Position numbers and translations under genes: made by a program. From assembly GCA_017436125.1 (NCBI GenBank), contig JAFSDS010000076.1:1-34072 (forward strand): DNA of 34,072 bases, written 5' to 3'. Origin of the DNA: Oscillospiraceae bacterium (GTDB taxonomy: Bacteria > Bacillota > Clostridia > Oscillospirales > Ruminococcaceae). This document shows positions 16,186 to 23,993 of the stretch, in pieces. How positions within the stretch are numbered: position 1 is the first letter of the stretch; the number at the start of each line of letters is the position of its first letter. Under the pieces are notes generated by a model. The model searched no databases. It was not told where the DNA came from and saw nothing but the letters and a program-made list of their open reading frames with translations.

Positions 16186-16985
16186 TAAAGCTTATTGACG
16201 ATATAGACCTTCTTGACCGGCTTTCTGAAAAAGAGCCATATTTCGGAAGTCTTTTTACCGCGGCGGCTGTTTCGTTTTTTGATGACCCGGAGCTTTTGAG
16301 CATCTGGATAGAACTTGACGAAAAGGGCCGTGCTCATTCGTTTCTCAACGCATCATCGGATTCGATAATGCTGTTTTCTCCCTATGGCCTTCCGGGAACG
16401 GAAATGGTCATGTTTGCAACAAATCTTATTTCCGGCGGAAGCATAAAGAATATAGAATGTGATGAAAACTGCTTCGGCGTGCTCAAAAATCTTTTTGATT
16501 TTGATAACGAGGATGCCGTGCAGATGGTACAAAAAAATCGCATAGACACGCAAAAAAACGCATTTGAAGTACACTATTTTGAAAACTTTGACGATGCGTG
16601 GGAAGTTACAAAAACCCTCTTTGCCGATGAAGCAGATTCCGTAAAAGATTTCTGGAAGCTGAAGATAGTGCGCGGCGTGCTCAAAAACCAAAGCACCCTT
16701 CTGACTCTTCATGATAAAGTGGCTGTTTCCACCGCATGCATCCGCGGAAGAACGAAAAACGCCGGCGCCATAACTTCCGTTGTAACCCTTCCGGAGCACC
16801 GCCACAGAGGATACGCCTCATATCTTACCGCCCTTTGCTCAAATATGCTCGTTGATGAAGGCAGAGAGGCATGGCTTGTTCCGGCAAATACGGATGTCAG
16901 AAAAATGTATGAAAAACTCGGCTTTACCGCCGTTAAAAAGTACCACTATTTATACAACATAAAGGAAAAGGAAGACATAAAATGA
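16182..16985 (+). CDS. GNAT family N-acetyltransferase
   Basis: Protein of 267 residues. The C-terminal ~130 residues form a GNAT fold: VVTLPEHRHRGYASYLTA carries the RxxGxA acetyl-CoA pyrophosphate loop, and VPANTDVRKMYEKLGF is the usual end of the domain. The N-terminal half is a less conserved extension, perhaps a degenerate second GNAT-like domain. The acceptor substrate is unknown. It overlaps both neighbours by four bases (ATGA), so it is part of the murD operon. Confidence 0.85.
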   Translation: MIKLIDDIDLLDRLSEKEPYFGSLFTAAAVSFFDDPELLSIWIELDEKGRAHSFLNASSDSIMLFSPYGLPGTEMVMFATNLISGGSIKNIECDENCFGVLKNLFDFDNEDAVQMVQKNRIDTQKNAFEVHYFENFDDAWEVTKTLFADEADSVKDFWKLKIVRGVLKNQSTLLTLHDKVAVSTACIRGRTKNAGAITSVVTLPEHRHRGYASYLTALCSNMLVDEGREAWLVPANTDVRKMYEKLGFTAVKKYHYLYNIKEKEDIK

Positions 16986-18241
16986 CCGAATTTTTCAAAA
17001 TCGACGGCCGCCTTCGCGATATTGCGGAGCGTGCCGAAGCGGATTGCCGCGAACCTTTCGCAAGAATTAGCGAAATCGAAACCTATAACAATGAAAAAGT
17101 GCTCCGCGCATTTATCGACAACCGCGTAAGCGAAAGCCTTTTTGCCGGTTCCTCCGGTTATGGCTATGATGACCGCGGCCGTGAGATCCTTGACAGCGTA
17201 TGGAGCCAGGTTTTCGGAACTGAAGACTCCATGGTGCGCCATAACTTTATGAGCGGCACCCACGCCATCTCCACTGCCCTTTTCGGAATCCTCCGCCCCG
17301 GCGACAAAATGGTTTCCCTTACCGGAACTCCCTATGACACCCTTAACGGCGTTATCCACGGAAAAGGGGTTGGCTCCCTTGAGGAATTCGGCGTTATTTA
17401 TGACGAGCTTCCTCTTCTTGAGGACGGCACCGTTGACTATGACCGCATTCCCGAAGCGGTGAATGGCGCAAAAATGGCATATATCCAGCGTTCCCGCGGA
17501 TATTCCACCCGCCCCAGCCTTACCATCGAAGTTATCAAAAAGATTTTCGATATCGTTCACGAATCCAACCCGGATGCGGTATGCGTCTGTGATAACTGTT
17601 ACGGCGAATTTGTGGATAAACTTGAGCCCACCCAGGTCGGCGCAGACCTTATCATCGGTTCCCTTATCAAAAACCCCGGCGCAGGCATTGCCCACACCGG
17701 CGGCTACATCACCGGTAAACACGAATACGTTGAGCTTTGCGCCCACCGTCTTTCCGCTCCCGGAGTTGGAAGAGAGGTCGGCTGCACTCTTAACGAGCTT
17801 CGCCCCATGTATCAGGGACTTTTCTTCTCCCCCACCGTTACCGCTTCCGCCGTTAAAACCGCTGTTTTTGCAAGCCGCTTTTTTGAACTTTGCGGTTTTG
17901 AGGCTGACCCGGCTTTTGATGATCCCAGAACAGATATCATCGAAACCATCGCTCTTAAAACTCCGGAGGCACTTTGCGCTTTCTGCCGCGGAATCCAGAG
18001 CGGTTCTCCCATCGACGCATACGTAACCCCCGAACCCTGGGATATGCCCGGTTATGACAGCCAGGTAATCATGGCCGCCGGCGCATTCAACCTTGGCGCT
18101 TCCGTCGAGCTTTCCGCAGATGCTCCCCTTCGCGAACCCTATTCCGTATGGATGCAGGGCGGACTTACCTATCCCACCGCAAAAATGGGCGTTATGCTTG
18201 CGGCACAGTCCATGATGAACGAGGGACTTCTTTCTCTCTGA
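16982..18241 (+). CDS. Methionine gamma-lyase family PLP protein (YnbB / 'aluminium resistance' family)
   Basis: PLP-dependent enzyme of the cystathionine-synthase-like fold, 419 residues, as usual for YnbB. The Schiff-base lysine is K230 in GSLIKNPGAG. D204 in CVCDNCYGEF is placed to hold the pyridine nitrogen. RHNFMSGTHAISTALFG and SRGYSTRPS are family hallmarks. The biochemical function of the family is not settled, and older 'aluminium resistance' labels are weakly founded. It is the last gene of the murD operon, starting inside the GNAT stop (ATGA), and is followed directly by the tRNA-Leu promoter. Confidence 0.9.
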   Translation: MTEFFKIDGRLRDIAERAEADCREPFARISEIETYNNEKVLRAFIDNRVSESLFAGSSGYGYDDRGREILDSVWSQVFGTEDSMVRHNFMSGTHAISTALFGILRPGDKMVSLTGTPYDTLNGVIHGKGVGSLEEFGVIYDELPLLEDGTVDYDRIPEAVNGAKMAYIQRSRGYSTRPSLTIEVIKKIFDIVHESNPDAVCVCDNCYGEFVDKLEPTQVGADLIIGSLIKNPGAGIAHTGGYITGKHEYVELCAHRLSAPGVGREVGCTLNELRPMYQGLFFSPTVTASAVKTAVFASRFFELCGFEADPAFDDPRTDIIETIALKTPEALCAFCRGIQSGSPIDAYVTPEPWDMPGYDSQVIMAAGAFNLGASVELSADAPLREPYSVWMQGGLTYPTAKMGVMLAAQSMMNEGLLSL

Positions 18242-18270
18242 TTGACAACTGAAAAAGTTTAATGTAAAAT
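18242..18270 (+). promoter_or_regulatory. tRNA-Leu promoter
   Basis: Consensus TTGACA (18242-18247), 17 bases, TAAAAT (18265-18270), beginning immediately after the stop codon of the PLP gene. A small hairpin CCGCGG-GATA-CCGCGG (18277-18292) lies between promoter and tRNA and may sit in the 5' leader. Confidence 0.85.
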
Positions 18271-18297
18271 ATAAATCCGCGGGATACCGCGGAATAC

Positions 18298-18380
18298 GCG
18301 GATATGGCGGAATTGGCAGACGCGCCAGACTTAGGATCTGGTGTTTACACGTGCAGGTTCGACCCCTGTTATCCGCACCA
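18298..18380 (+). tRNA. tRNA-Leu (anticodon TAG)
   Basis: Acceptor stem GCGGATA pairs perfectly with TATCCGC, and CCA is encoded (18378-18380). The anticodon arm is CCAGA-CTTAGGA-TCTGG with anticodon TAG. The T-arm contains GGTTCGACC and there is a short variable arm, as in Leu tRNAs. It decodes CUN codons, in keeping with the heavy CTT/CTC use in this window. Confidence 0.97.
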
Positions 18381-18381
18381 A

Positions 18382-18416
18382 AAAAACACCGTCCCTTTTT
18401 GGGACGGTGTTTTTTA
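18382..18416 (+). terminator. Terminator after tRNA-Leu
   Basis: AAAACACCGTCCC-TTTTT-GGGACGGTGTTTT hairpin with a long T run, directly behind the CCA end. Confidence 0.9.
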
Positions 18417-18440
18417 TTGCTGTGGAAAATTATCTTCCCC

Positions 18441-18451
18441 TATGGTACAAT
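18441..18451 (+). promoter_or_regulatory. Probable extended -10 promoter of the XRE regulator gene
   Basis: TATGGTACAAT contains TGG plus TACAAT (18446-18451), an extended -10 element. No clear -35 box at the right distance. Confidence 0.4.
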
Positions 18452-18499
18452 AGAGGCAAACTTTTATCACCCATGACCTTTCAAGAAAGGGCGTTTTGT

Positions 18500-19105
18500 A
18501 TGGAATTCAATCAAAAACTGCAGGAACTTAGAAAAGCAAAGGGCATTACCCAGGAAGAACTTGCCCAATGCCTTTACGTTTCCCGAACGGCCGTTTCAAA
18601 ATGGGAATCCGGAAGAGGATATCCAAACATAGATTCTCTTAAAGCCATCGCCGCTTTTTTCTGCGTAACGGTTGACGAACTTCTTTCCGGCGAAGAGATA
18701 CTTACCATTGCAAAAGAGGAAAACGAACAGAAAGAAAAGCATTATCGTGACCTTGTTTTCGGCCTTCTTGATTGCTGCGCCGCGCTTTTCTTTTTTCTTC
18801 CGCTTTTCGGCCAAAATGAGGGAGAAATCGTCCGGGGCGCTTCTCTTTTATCTCTTACCGGAACGGAACCGTATCTTAAGGCGACATATTTTGCCGCAGT
18901 TATCGGAATGATATTATCGGGTATTTTTACCCTTGCTTTTCAGAATACCGATTTTTTATTTTTTGAAAAGAAAAAAACAAAGATCTCGTTTTTGCTCAAC
19001 GCCTTCGGAACCCTTGTTTTTATTGCAAGCTCCCAGCCCTATGCCGCGGCGCTTTTGTTCGTTTTTCTTATGATAAAAGTCTTTTTTCTTATAAAAACCA
19101 AATGA
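18500..19105 (+). CDS. XRE-family regulator with C-terminal membrane segments
   Basis: Protein of 201 residues. The N-terminal ~60 residues are a Cro/CI helix-turn-helix (LRKAKGITQEELAQCLYVSRTAVSKWESGRGYPNID). The rest has about four hydrophobic segments (for example LVFGLLDCCAALFFFLPLF and YFAAVIGMILSGIFTLAF), so the regulator is likely membrane-attached. This layout is common in Clostridia; its signal and targets are unknown. ATG 18500 follows AGAAAGGGCG at modest distance. An open frame continues upstream only through the tRNA gene. The PAP2-like gene downstream may be in the same unit. Confidence 0.85.
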   Translation: MEFNQKLQELRKAKGITQEELAQCLYVSRTAVSKWESGRGYPNIDSLKAIAAFFCVTVDELLSGEEILTIAKEENEQKEKHYRDLVFGLLDCCAALFFFLPLFGQNEGEIVRGASLLSLTGTEPYLKATYFAAVIGMILSGIFTLAFQNTDFLFFEKKKTKISFLLNAFGTLVFIASSQPYAAALLFVFLMIKVFFLIKTK

Positions 19106-19170
19106 TACGCAAAGTATCGCGATTGCGACGAAGCGTTTCTTGAGGATATTACCGCCTTCTTTTAAACTGT

Positions 19171-19197
19171 GTTTCGGCGAAAGCCGAAAACATTTTT
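19171..19197 (+). terminator. Small hairpin before the PAP2-like gene (weak terminator or attenuator)
   Basis: TTTCGGC-GAAA-GCCGAAA stem, then ACATTTTT, ending right at the AAGGAGG ribosome site (19198-19204). Seven base pairs only, so it may be a weak terminator or a structure next to the start site. Confidence 0.4.
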
Positions 19198-19212
19198 AAG
19201 GAGGCTTTTTCA

Positions 19213-19860
19213 TTGAAAAAGAAAGAAAGAGATATCATTTTTGCCGCGTTTTTTCTTGCGTTATTTGTTTTATGGACAGCGGCGGTCTGTTTTATTGACG
19301 TAAAGCCCATAGGCCCGCTCGGATCCTCGGTCGGTTTTTCAAATTTTAACGGTTTTATCCACAGCCTTACCGGAGTTCACATGCGGCTTTATACCCTTAC
19401 GGATATTCTGAGCATTGTTCCACTCGGTTTTGCAGGAGGATTCGGGATTTTAGGGCTTATCCAATGGATAAAAAGAGGAAAAATATCGAAGGTGGACAGC
19501 AGCATCCTTGTCCTTGGCATTTTTTACGCCGCTATCATTGTTACATTCATCTTTTTTGAGTTTTTTCCGGTAAATTATCGGCCGGTTCTTATTGAGGGAA
19601 TCCTTGAACCTTCGTACCCTTCCTCCACCACTTTGCTCGTTATGTGCGTGATCTCCTCCGCCGCGATGCAGCTGGATTCCCGAATAAAAAACGTTTTCTT
19701 TCGAAGGAGCATAAACTTTCTTCTTTATGCTTTTACAGCTTTTATGGTTTTTTCAAGGCTTTTTTCCGGCGTTCACTGGATAAGCGATATCATCGGCGGC
19801 GTTTTATTAAGTTTTGGCCTTCTTTTTCTCTATCGCTTTTTCTGCCGGCATTTTTCTTAA
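19213..19860 (+). CDS. Divergent PAP2-like membrane protein lacking key catalytic residues
   Basis: Integral membrane protein, 215 residues, about six transmembrane helices, PAP2 fold. The third motif is intact (S181-R182, H188, D192 in SRLFSGVHWISD). In the first motif, KxxxxxxRP, the lysine position is Glu (EFFPVNYRP). The second motif, normally PSGH, reads PSST (136-139), so the proton-donating His is replaced. From memory, this NYRPVLIEG...EPSYPSST form recurs in Clostridia, so it is probably a distinct subgroup, not damage. Activity is doubtful or altered. TTG 19213 follows AAGGAGG with 8 bases. Confidence 0.85.
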   Translation: MKKKERDIIFAAFFLALFVLWTAAVCFIDVKPIGPLGSSVGFSNFNGFIHSLTGVHMRLYTLTDILSIVPLGFAGGFGILGLIQWIKRGKISKVDSSILVLGIFYAAIIVTFIFFEFFPVNYRPVLIEGILEPSYPSSTTLLVMCVISSAAMQLDSRIKNVFFRRSINFLLYAFTAFMVFSRLFSGVHWISDIIGGVLLSFGLLFLYRFFCRHFS

Positions 19861-19910
19861 AAATCTGTTCTTTTATCCAAAAATCTCCCTTGAAATTTGT
19901 ATAAAACGCC

Positions 19911-19939
19911 TTGATTTTTCGTAAACATATAATTATAAT
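19911..19939 (+). promoter_or_regulatory. Promoter of the HAD hydrolase gene
   Basis: TTGATT (19911-19916), 17 bases, TATAAT (19934-19939). A second TATAAT (19928-19933) directly abuts it. Confidence 0.8.
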
Positions 19940-19979
19940 TAAATGGACAGCGCAATTATCTCAATTTAAGGAGTTATAT

Positions 19980-20765
19980 ATGATAAATTTTAATGAAATC
20001 AAAGGCTTCATCTGCGATATGGATGGAGTTATCTATCGCGGAAACCAGATAATCCCCGGCGTTCGCGAATTTATTGACTGGCTTCATGCCGAAAACAAAA
20101 AATTCCTTTTCCTTACCAACAACAGCTGCTACACTCCCAGGGAGCTTCAGCAGAAACTTGCCCGCATGGGTCTTGATGTTTCGGAAGATCATTTTTACAC
20201 AAGCGCCCTTGCAACCGCCGCCTTCCTTAAAGAACAGGCTCCCGGCTGCAGCGTCTATGCCATCGGCGAGGCGGCACTTTTCAATGCCCTTTATGATGCA
20301 GGCATTACCATGAACGACATCAACCCTGACTATGTTGTTGTTGGCGAAGGAAAAACCTATTCTTTCGATACCATCACCAAGGCGGCGAACCTTGTTCGCA
20401 ACGGCGCAAAACTTATCGGAACAAACTCCGATATTTCCGCACCTATTGAAAACGGAATTATGCCCGCCTGCGGCGCACTTGTTGCACCTATCGAAATCGC
20501 CACCGGCAAAAAGGCTTATTTTTGCGGAAAACCGAATCCTCTTATGATGCGTACCGGCCTTCGCATGCTCAACTGCCATTCCAACGAAGCAGTCATGGTT
20601 GGCGACAGAATGGATACGGACGTTATCTCCGGACTTGAATCCGGTATGAAAACCGTTCTTGTTCTTTCCGGCGCATCCACCGAAGAAACCCCCAAAACCT
20701 ATGGCTACCGCCCTTCCGCAATTCTTGAAAACGTCGGCTGCATCCCGAAAGAAGCCGCAAAATAA
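19980..20765 (+). CDS. HAD-IIA family hydrolase (NagD/AraL-like)
   Basis: Cytoplasmic sugar- or nucleotide-phosphatase-like protein, 261 residues, usual length. HAD motif I is CDMDGVIYRG with the nucleophile D13 and acid D15; motif II is FLTNNS; motif III lysine lies in FCGKPNP; motif IV is VGDRMDTDV. The C2a cap lies between motifs II and III. The natural substrate is unknown: NagD, PGP-like and p-nitrophenyl phosphatase members share these motifs. ATG 19980 follows AAGGAG with a 7-base spacer. It is monocistronic, with its own promoter and terminator. Confidence 0.92.
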   Translation: MINFNEIKGFICDMDGVIYRGNQIIPGVREFIDWLHAENKKFLFLTNNSCYTPRELQQKLARMGLDVSEDHFYTSALATAAFLKEQAPGCSVYAIGEAALFNALYDAGITMNDINPDYVVVGEGKTYSFDTITKAANLVRNGAKLIGTNSDISAPIENGIMPACGALVAPIEIATGKKAYFCGKPNPLMMRTGLRMLNCHSNEAVMVGDRMDTDVISGLESGMKTVLVLSGASTEETPKTYGYRPSAILENVGCIPKEAAK

Positions 20766-20773
20766 CAAAAACA

Positions 20774-20803
20774 AAAACCCGCAAAAGCTGCGGGTTTTAT
20801 TTT
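20774..20803 (+). terminator. Terminator after the HAD hydrolase gene
   Basis: AAAACCCGCA / TGCGGGTTTT inverted repeat with a five-base loop and a TTTTATTTT tail. Confidence 0.85.
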
Positions 20804-20838
20804 AAAAACAATTCCTATCTTGTTCATATGATTTATAT

Positions 20839-20865
20839 TGCTTCTGGCAAAAAAGATGATATAAT
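20839..20865 (+). promoter_or_regulatory. Promoter of the EamA transporter gene
   Basis: Perfect TATAAT (20860-20865) with TGA before it (extended -10). The -35 candidate TTGCTT (20839-20844) has a short 15-base spacer. Confidence 0.65.
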
Positions 20866-20896
20866 ATGGGCAGAAGCGAAAAAGGAGATGCTTTTT

Positions 20897-21760
20897 ATGT
20901 GGCTTTTGGCAGCTGCCGGTTCGGCATTTTTTGCCGGACTTACTTCGATCCTTGCAAAATGCGGAATAAAAAACACCGATTCTGATATTGCAACGGCTAT
21001 CCGCACGGGGGTTGTTCTTGTTTTTTCATGGATAATGGTTTTCATAGTCGGTTCCGCGGAAACCATCGGTGAAATAAGCGCCCGCTCCTTTATTTTTCTT
21101 GTTCTTTCCGGACTTGCAACCGGCGCTTCCTGGATATGTTATTTTAAAGCGCTTTCCGTCGGCGATGTTAACAAAGTTGTTCCCATCGACAAATCGAGCA
21201 CAATTCTTACGGTTCTTCTTGCAATAATCTTCTTTGGCGAAACGGAAGGACTTTTTGTAAAGCTCATCTGCACCGCCGTTCTCGGCATCGGGATCCTTCT
21301 TATGGTTGAGAAAAAAGATTATTCCGGTGAAAACCGCCGCGGCTGGATGATGTATGCCGTTCTTTCCGCCGTTTTTGCCGCGGCAACTTCGATACTTGCA
21401 AAAATCGGAATCGATGGGGTGGAATCCAATCTTGGAACCGCCCTTCGAACCGTTGTCGTTCTAGTTATGGCATGGATGGTTGTTTTTATGAAAGAAAAAC
21501 AGGATAAAATAAAATCCGTTGATAAAAGGGAGCTTGTTTTCATCTGTTTATCCGGACTTGCAACCGGTGCTTCGTGGCTTTGCTATTATTACGCCATACA
21601 AAACGGCATAGTAAGCATTGTTGTTCCCATTGATAAACTCAGCATAATTTTTGCGGTTGCTTTTTCATATTTTGTATTCGGCGAAAAGCTTAATAAAAAA
21701 AGTTTTCTCGGTCTTTTGCTTATGATGGCGGCAACTGTTGTTATGGCGATAACCGGATAA
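20897..21760 (+). CDS. EamA-family (DMT) transporter
   Basis: Inner-membrane drug/metabolite-type transporter, 287 residues, about ten transmembrane helices. The two halves are obvious repeats: FAGLTSILAKCGI / FAAATSILAKIGI, then IATAIRTGVVLV / LGTALRTVVVLV, then LSGLATGASW in both, then VVPIDK in both. This is the classic EamA duplication. The substrate is unknown. ATG 20897 is 9 bases after AAAGGAG (20881-20887). ATG 20888 directly touches that site and is less likely. It stands alone between promoter and terminator. Confidence 0.92.
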   Translation: MWLLAAAGSAFFAGLTSILAKCGIKNTDSDIATAIRTGVVLVFSWIMVFIVGSAETIGEISARSFIFLVLSGLATGASWICYFKALSVGDVNKVVPIDKSSTILTVLLAIIFFGETEGLFVKLICTAVLGIGILLMVEKKDYSGENRRGWMMYAVLSAVFAAATSILAKIGIDGVESNLGTALRTVVVLVMAWMVVFMKEKQDKIKSVDKRELVFICLSGLATGASWLCYYYAIQNGIVSIVVPIDKLSIIFAVAFSYFVFGEKLNKKSFLGLLLMMAATVVMAITG

Positions 21761-21792
21761 AAAACTGCGGCCTTCCTTCCGCAGTTTTTTTA
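21760..21792 (+). terminator. Terminator after the EamA gene
   Basis: AAAAACTGCGG / CCGCAGTTTTTTT hairpin with an eight-base loop, immediately after the stop codon. Confidence 0.85.
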
Positions 21793-21825
21793 TTATGTTT
21801 TCACACAATGTTTACAGCTTATTGA

Positions 21826-21855
21826 TTGACAAGGAAAGATGATTTGTATTATATT
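21826..21855 (+). promoter_or_regulatory. Promoter of the lipoprotein/two-component operon
   Basis: Consensus TTGACA (21826-21831), 18 bases, TATATT (21850-21855) in an AT-rich stretch. Transcription would start near 21862, about 40 bases ahead of the first gene. Confidence 0.75.
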
Positions 21856-21900
21856 ATATTATAGATATTTATAGATTACTTTAAAAGGGGGTATCCGGCT

Positions 21901-23241
21901 TTGAAAAAAACAAAAATATTTTCTCTTATCTGCGCCGTTTTGGCTTTCTGCATGGCTTTTTCCGGCTGCACAGTTTTTGAAACGGATACCGAAGCCTTGA
22001 TGCAGCCCCCTGTTTTTTCAGAAGAACAGGAAAAGCTCAACGCCGCCCTTACCAAAGTTGCCGGCGAGGGTTATAATCTTAAATATCCCGCCAGCGGCGG
22101 CTCGAACTCCGCTTTTATTTTTAAAGACCTTGATGACGACGGTGTTGACGAAGCCATGGCTTTTTATTCCACCGACGGCAGCAACACAAGGATAAACGTT
22201 CTTAAACAAAACGAAGAAGGCTGGGTATCCGTTTATGAAGCCGCAGGTTTTACCGGCGATATCATGAACATAGAGTTTGCGGATATCGATAAAAACAGCC
22301 CCGCTGTCATTATCAGCTGGGCGGACGAAATCGGAATATACCGTTTTGAAAACAACCGTCTTAAAGAACTCCACAGTTCCGAATGCTACGGTTCCGATAT
22401 TGTTGATATGGACGGAAACGGTTTTTCCGACGTTGTTATTTTTAAAGGTTCCGCCATGGACCGCAACGTAGTGAATATTTTCCGCATCTATGAAAACAAA
22501 CCCGCCGTTACCGAGGATGTTATCATCCACGCGGAATACAGCGGCATTTATTCTTCCAAAACCGGTGATATCGGCGACGGAAGAACCGCATATTTTATCG
22601 ACTGCTCCATTTCCGAAGGTGTTTATCTTACCGAAATGATAATCATTGAAGAAAATACCGCAAAAGAGTTTACCATTGACGACTTTGTTGAAGATGAAAC
22701 CGCAGAAGTTCCCGAAACTCCGGAAGAGAGTGACGGAAGCACCATAATCATCATCGGCGGAAGCCTTGGCAAAAGAAGGATTTTTACCAGAAATACCGCC
22801 GTTTCCTGTATGGATACCAACGGCGACGGAATCATGGAACTTCCGGTAGAAGTTCGCGATGACTATGCACAGGAAGCATCCGATACGGTTTACTATCTCG
22901 AATATATGCAGTATAACGGCGTTAACTCCGTTCCCGCATGGCATGGCGTTGCCAATACGGAAAGCGGTTATCTCTTTACTCTTCCAAGACCCTGGAACTC
23001 TGCTGCGACTGCTGTTATAGACAGCGCCTCAGGCGAGCTTTCCTTTGTTTCTGCTGAAAACGGAGAAACCGTTCTTCGTGTCCATACCGTTCTTAAAAGC
23101 GATTATCAGGATAAATACGAGGACTATGTTCTTGCTGCAGAAAGCGAAGACCATTATTTCTATGTTGAAGCCCTTGCCGATCCGGAAAGCAATTTCTATA
23201 TCGACCCCATAACTTTTGAAGATTGTTTTATCTTAATATAA
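21901..23241 (+). CDS. Lipoprotein with Asp-rich VCBS/FG-GAP-like repeats
   Basis: Secreted lipid-anchored protein of 446 residues. The signal peptide has lipobox AFSGC (Cys 23). The mature part carries Asp-rich calcium-loop-like motifs: DLDDDGVDE (76-84), DMDGNGFSD (169-177) and DTNGDGIME (305-313). They are spaced as in VCBS/FG-GAP beta-propeller-like proteins, suggesting a calcium-dependent extracellular fold. No enzyme motif seen. TTG 21901 follows AAAGGGGGT. It is the first gene of the operon, 19 bases before the response regulator, which suggests a sensory or envelope-monitoring link (inference). Confidence 0.82.
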   Translation: MKKTKIFSLICAVLAFCMAFSGCTVFETDTEALMQPPVFSEEQEKLNAALTKVAGEGYNLKYPASGGSNSAFIFKDLDDDGVDEAMAFYSTDGSNTRINVLKQNEEGWVSVYEAAGFTGDIMNIEFADIDKNSPAVIISWADEIGIYRFENNRLKELHSSECYGSDIVDMDGNGFSDVVIFKGSAMDRNVVNIFRIYENKPAVTEDVIIHAEYSGIYSSKTGDIGDGRTAYFIDCSISEGVYLTEMIIIEENTAKEFTIDDFVEDETAEVPETPEESDGSTIIIIGGSLGKRRIFTRNTAVSCMDTNGDGIMELPVEVRDDYAQEASDTVYYLEYMQYNGVNSVPAWHGVANTESGYLFTLPRPWNSAATAVIDSASGELSFVSAENGETVLRVHTVLKSDYQDKYEDYVLAAESEDHYFYVEALADPESNFYIDPITFEDCFILI

Positions 23242-23260
23242 ATCACAGGAGGAATGAAAA

Positions 23261-23956
23261 ATGAAAAAAATTCTTGTTTGTGAAGATGAAGACGCCATCC
23301 GCGAATTTGAAGTTATTACCCTTCGCCGTGCGGGATACGAAGTTGTTGATGCCTGCTGCGGAGAGGATGCAATAAAATATTTTGAAGCAGCACCCAACGA
23401 TTTCAGCGTTGTTCTTCTTGATGTTATGATGCCCGGTATTGACGGTTTTGCCGTTTGCCAGCGCATAAGAAAACAGAACAGCAATGTCGGCATCATCATC
23501 CTTTCCGCAAAATCCCAGGAAATGGATAAGGTAAACGGCCTTATGCTCGGTGCGGACGACTATGTTACAAAACCCTTCTCTCCAAGCGAGCTTACCGCAA
23601 GGGTGGATGCCATTTGCAGAAGGATCTCCGTTCTTGCACCGGAAGTTTCCCATAACGACCAGCTTGTTTCCGGTCCTTTTACCCTTAACATCCTCAGCCG
23701 CACCCTTACCAAAAACGGCACTCCCATCGATCTTACCCAGGTTGAGTTCCAGCTTATGGAGCTTTTCATGAACAACGAGGGCACCGCTCTTGAAAGAAAG
23801 AATATTCTCATCCGCATCTGGGGAGAAAACTATAACGGCGACGACAAGATCGTTGACGTAAACATCAGAAGACTTCGCATGAAGATCGAAGACGAACCTT
23901 CGAACCCCGCTCATCTCCAGACTGTATGGGGCTTTGGCTACAAATGGATGGCATAA
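23261..23956 (+). CDS. OmpR/PhoB-family response regulator
   Basis: Cytoplasmic DNA-binding response regulator of 231 residues. The receiver domain has acidic residues E8-D9-E10, phospho-acceptor D54 in LLDVMMPG, switch residue S82 in LSAKS, and K104 in VTKPF. The C-terminal winged helix (about 130-231) ends in the typical TVWGFGYKW. ATG 23261 follows AGGAGG. It lies between the lipoprotein and its cognate kinase, 37 bases upstream of the latter. Confidence 0.95.
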   Translation: MKKILVCEDEDAIREFEVITLRRAGYEVVDACCGEDAIKYFEAAPNDFSVVLLDVMMPGIDGFAVCQRIRKQNSNVGIIILSAKSQEMDKVNGLMLGADDYVTKPFSPSELTARVDAICRRISVLAPEVSHNDQLVSGPFTLNILSRTLTKNGTPIDLTQVEFQLMELFMNNEGTALERKNILIRIWGENYNGDDKIVDVNIRRLRMKIEDEPSNPAHLQTVWGFGYKWMA

Positions 23957-23993
23957 ATTTTAAAAACGCATAAAAGCGAAAGGAGGACGCCGA

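Noticed and set aside
18341-18499. Upstream extension of the XRE regulator at 18500
   Set aside because: It would begin inside tRNA-Leu and read through its terminator. The ribosome-site region and HTH alignment support ATG 18500.
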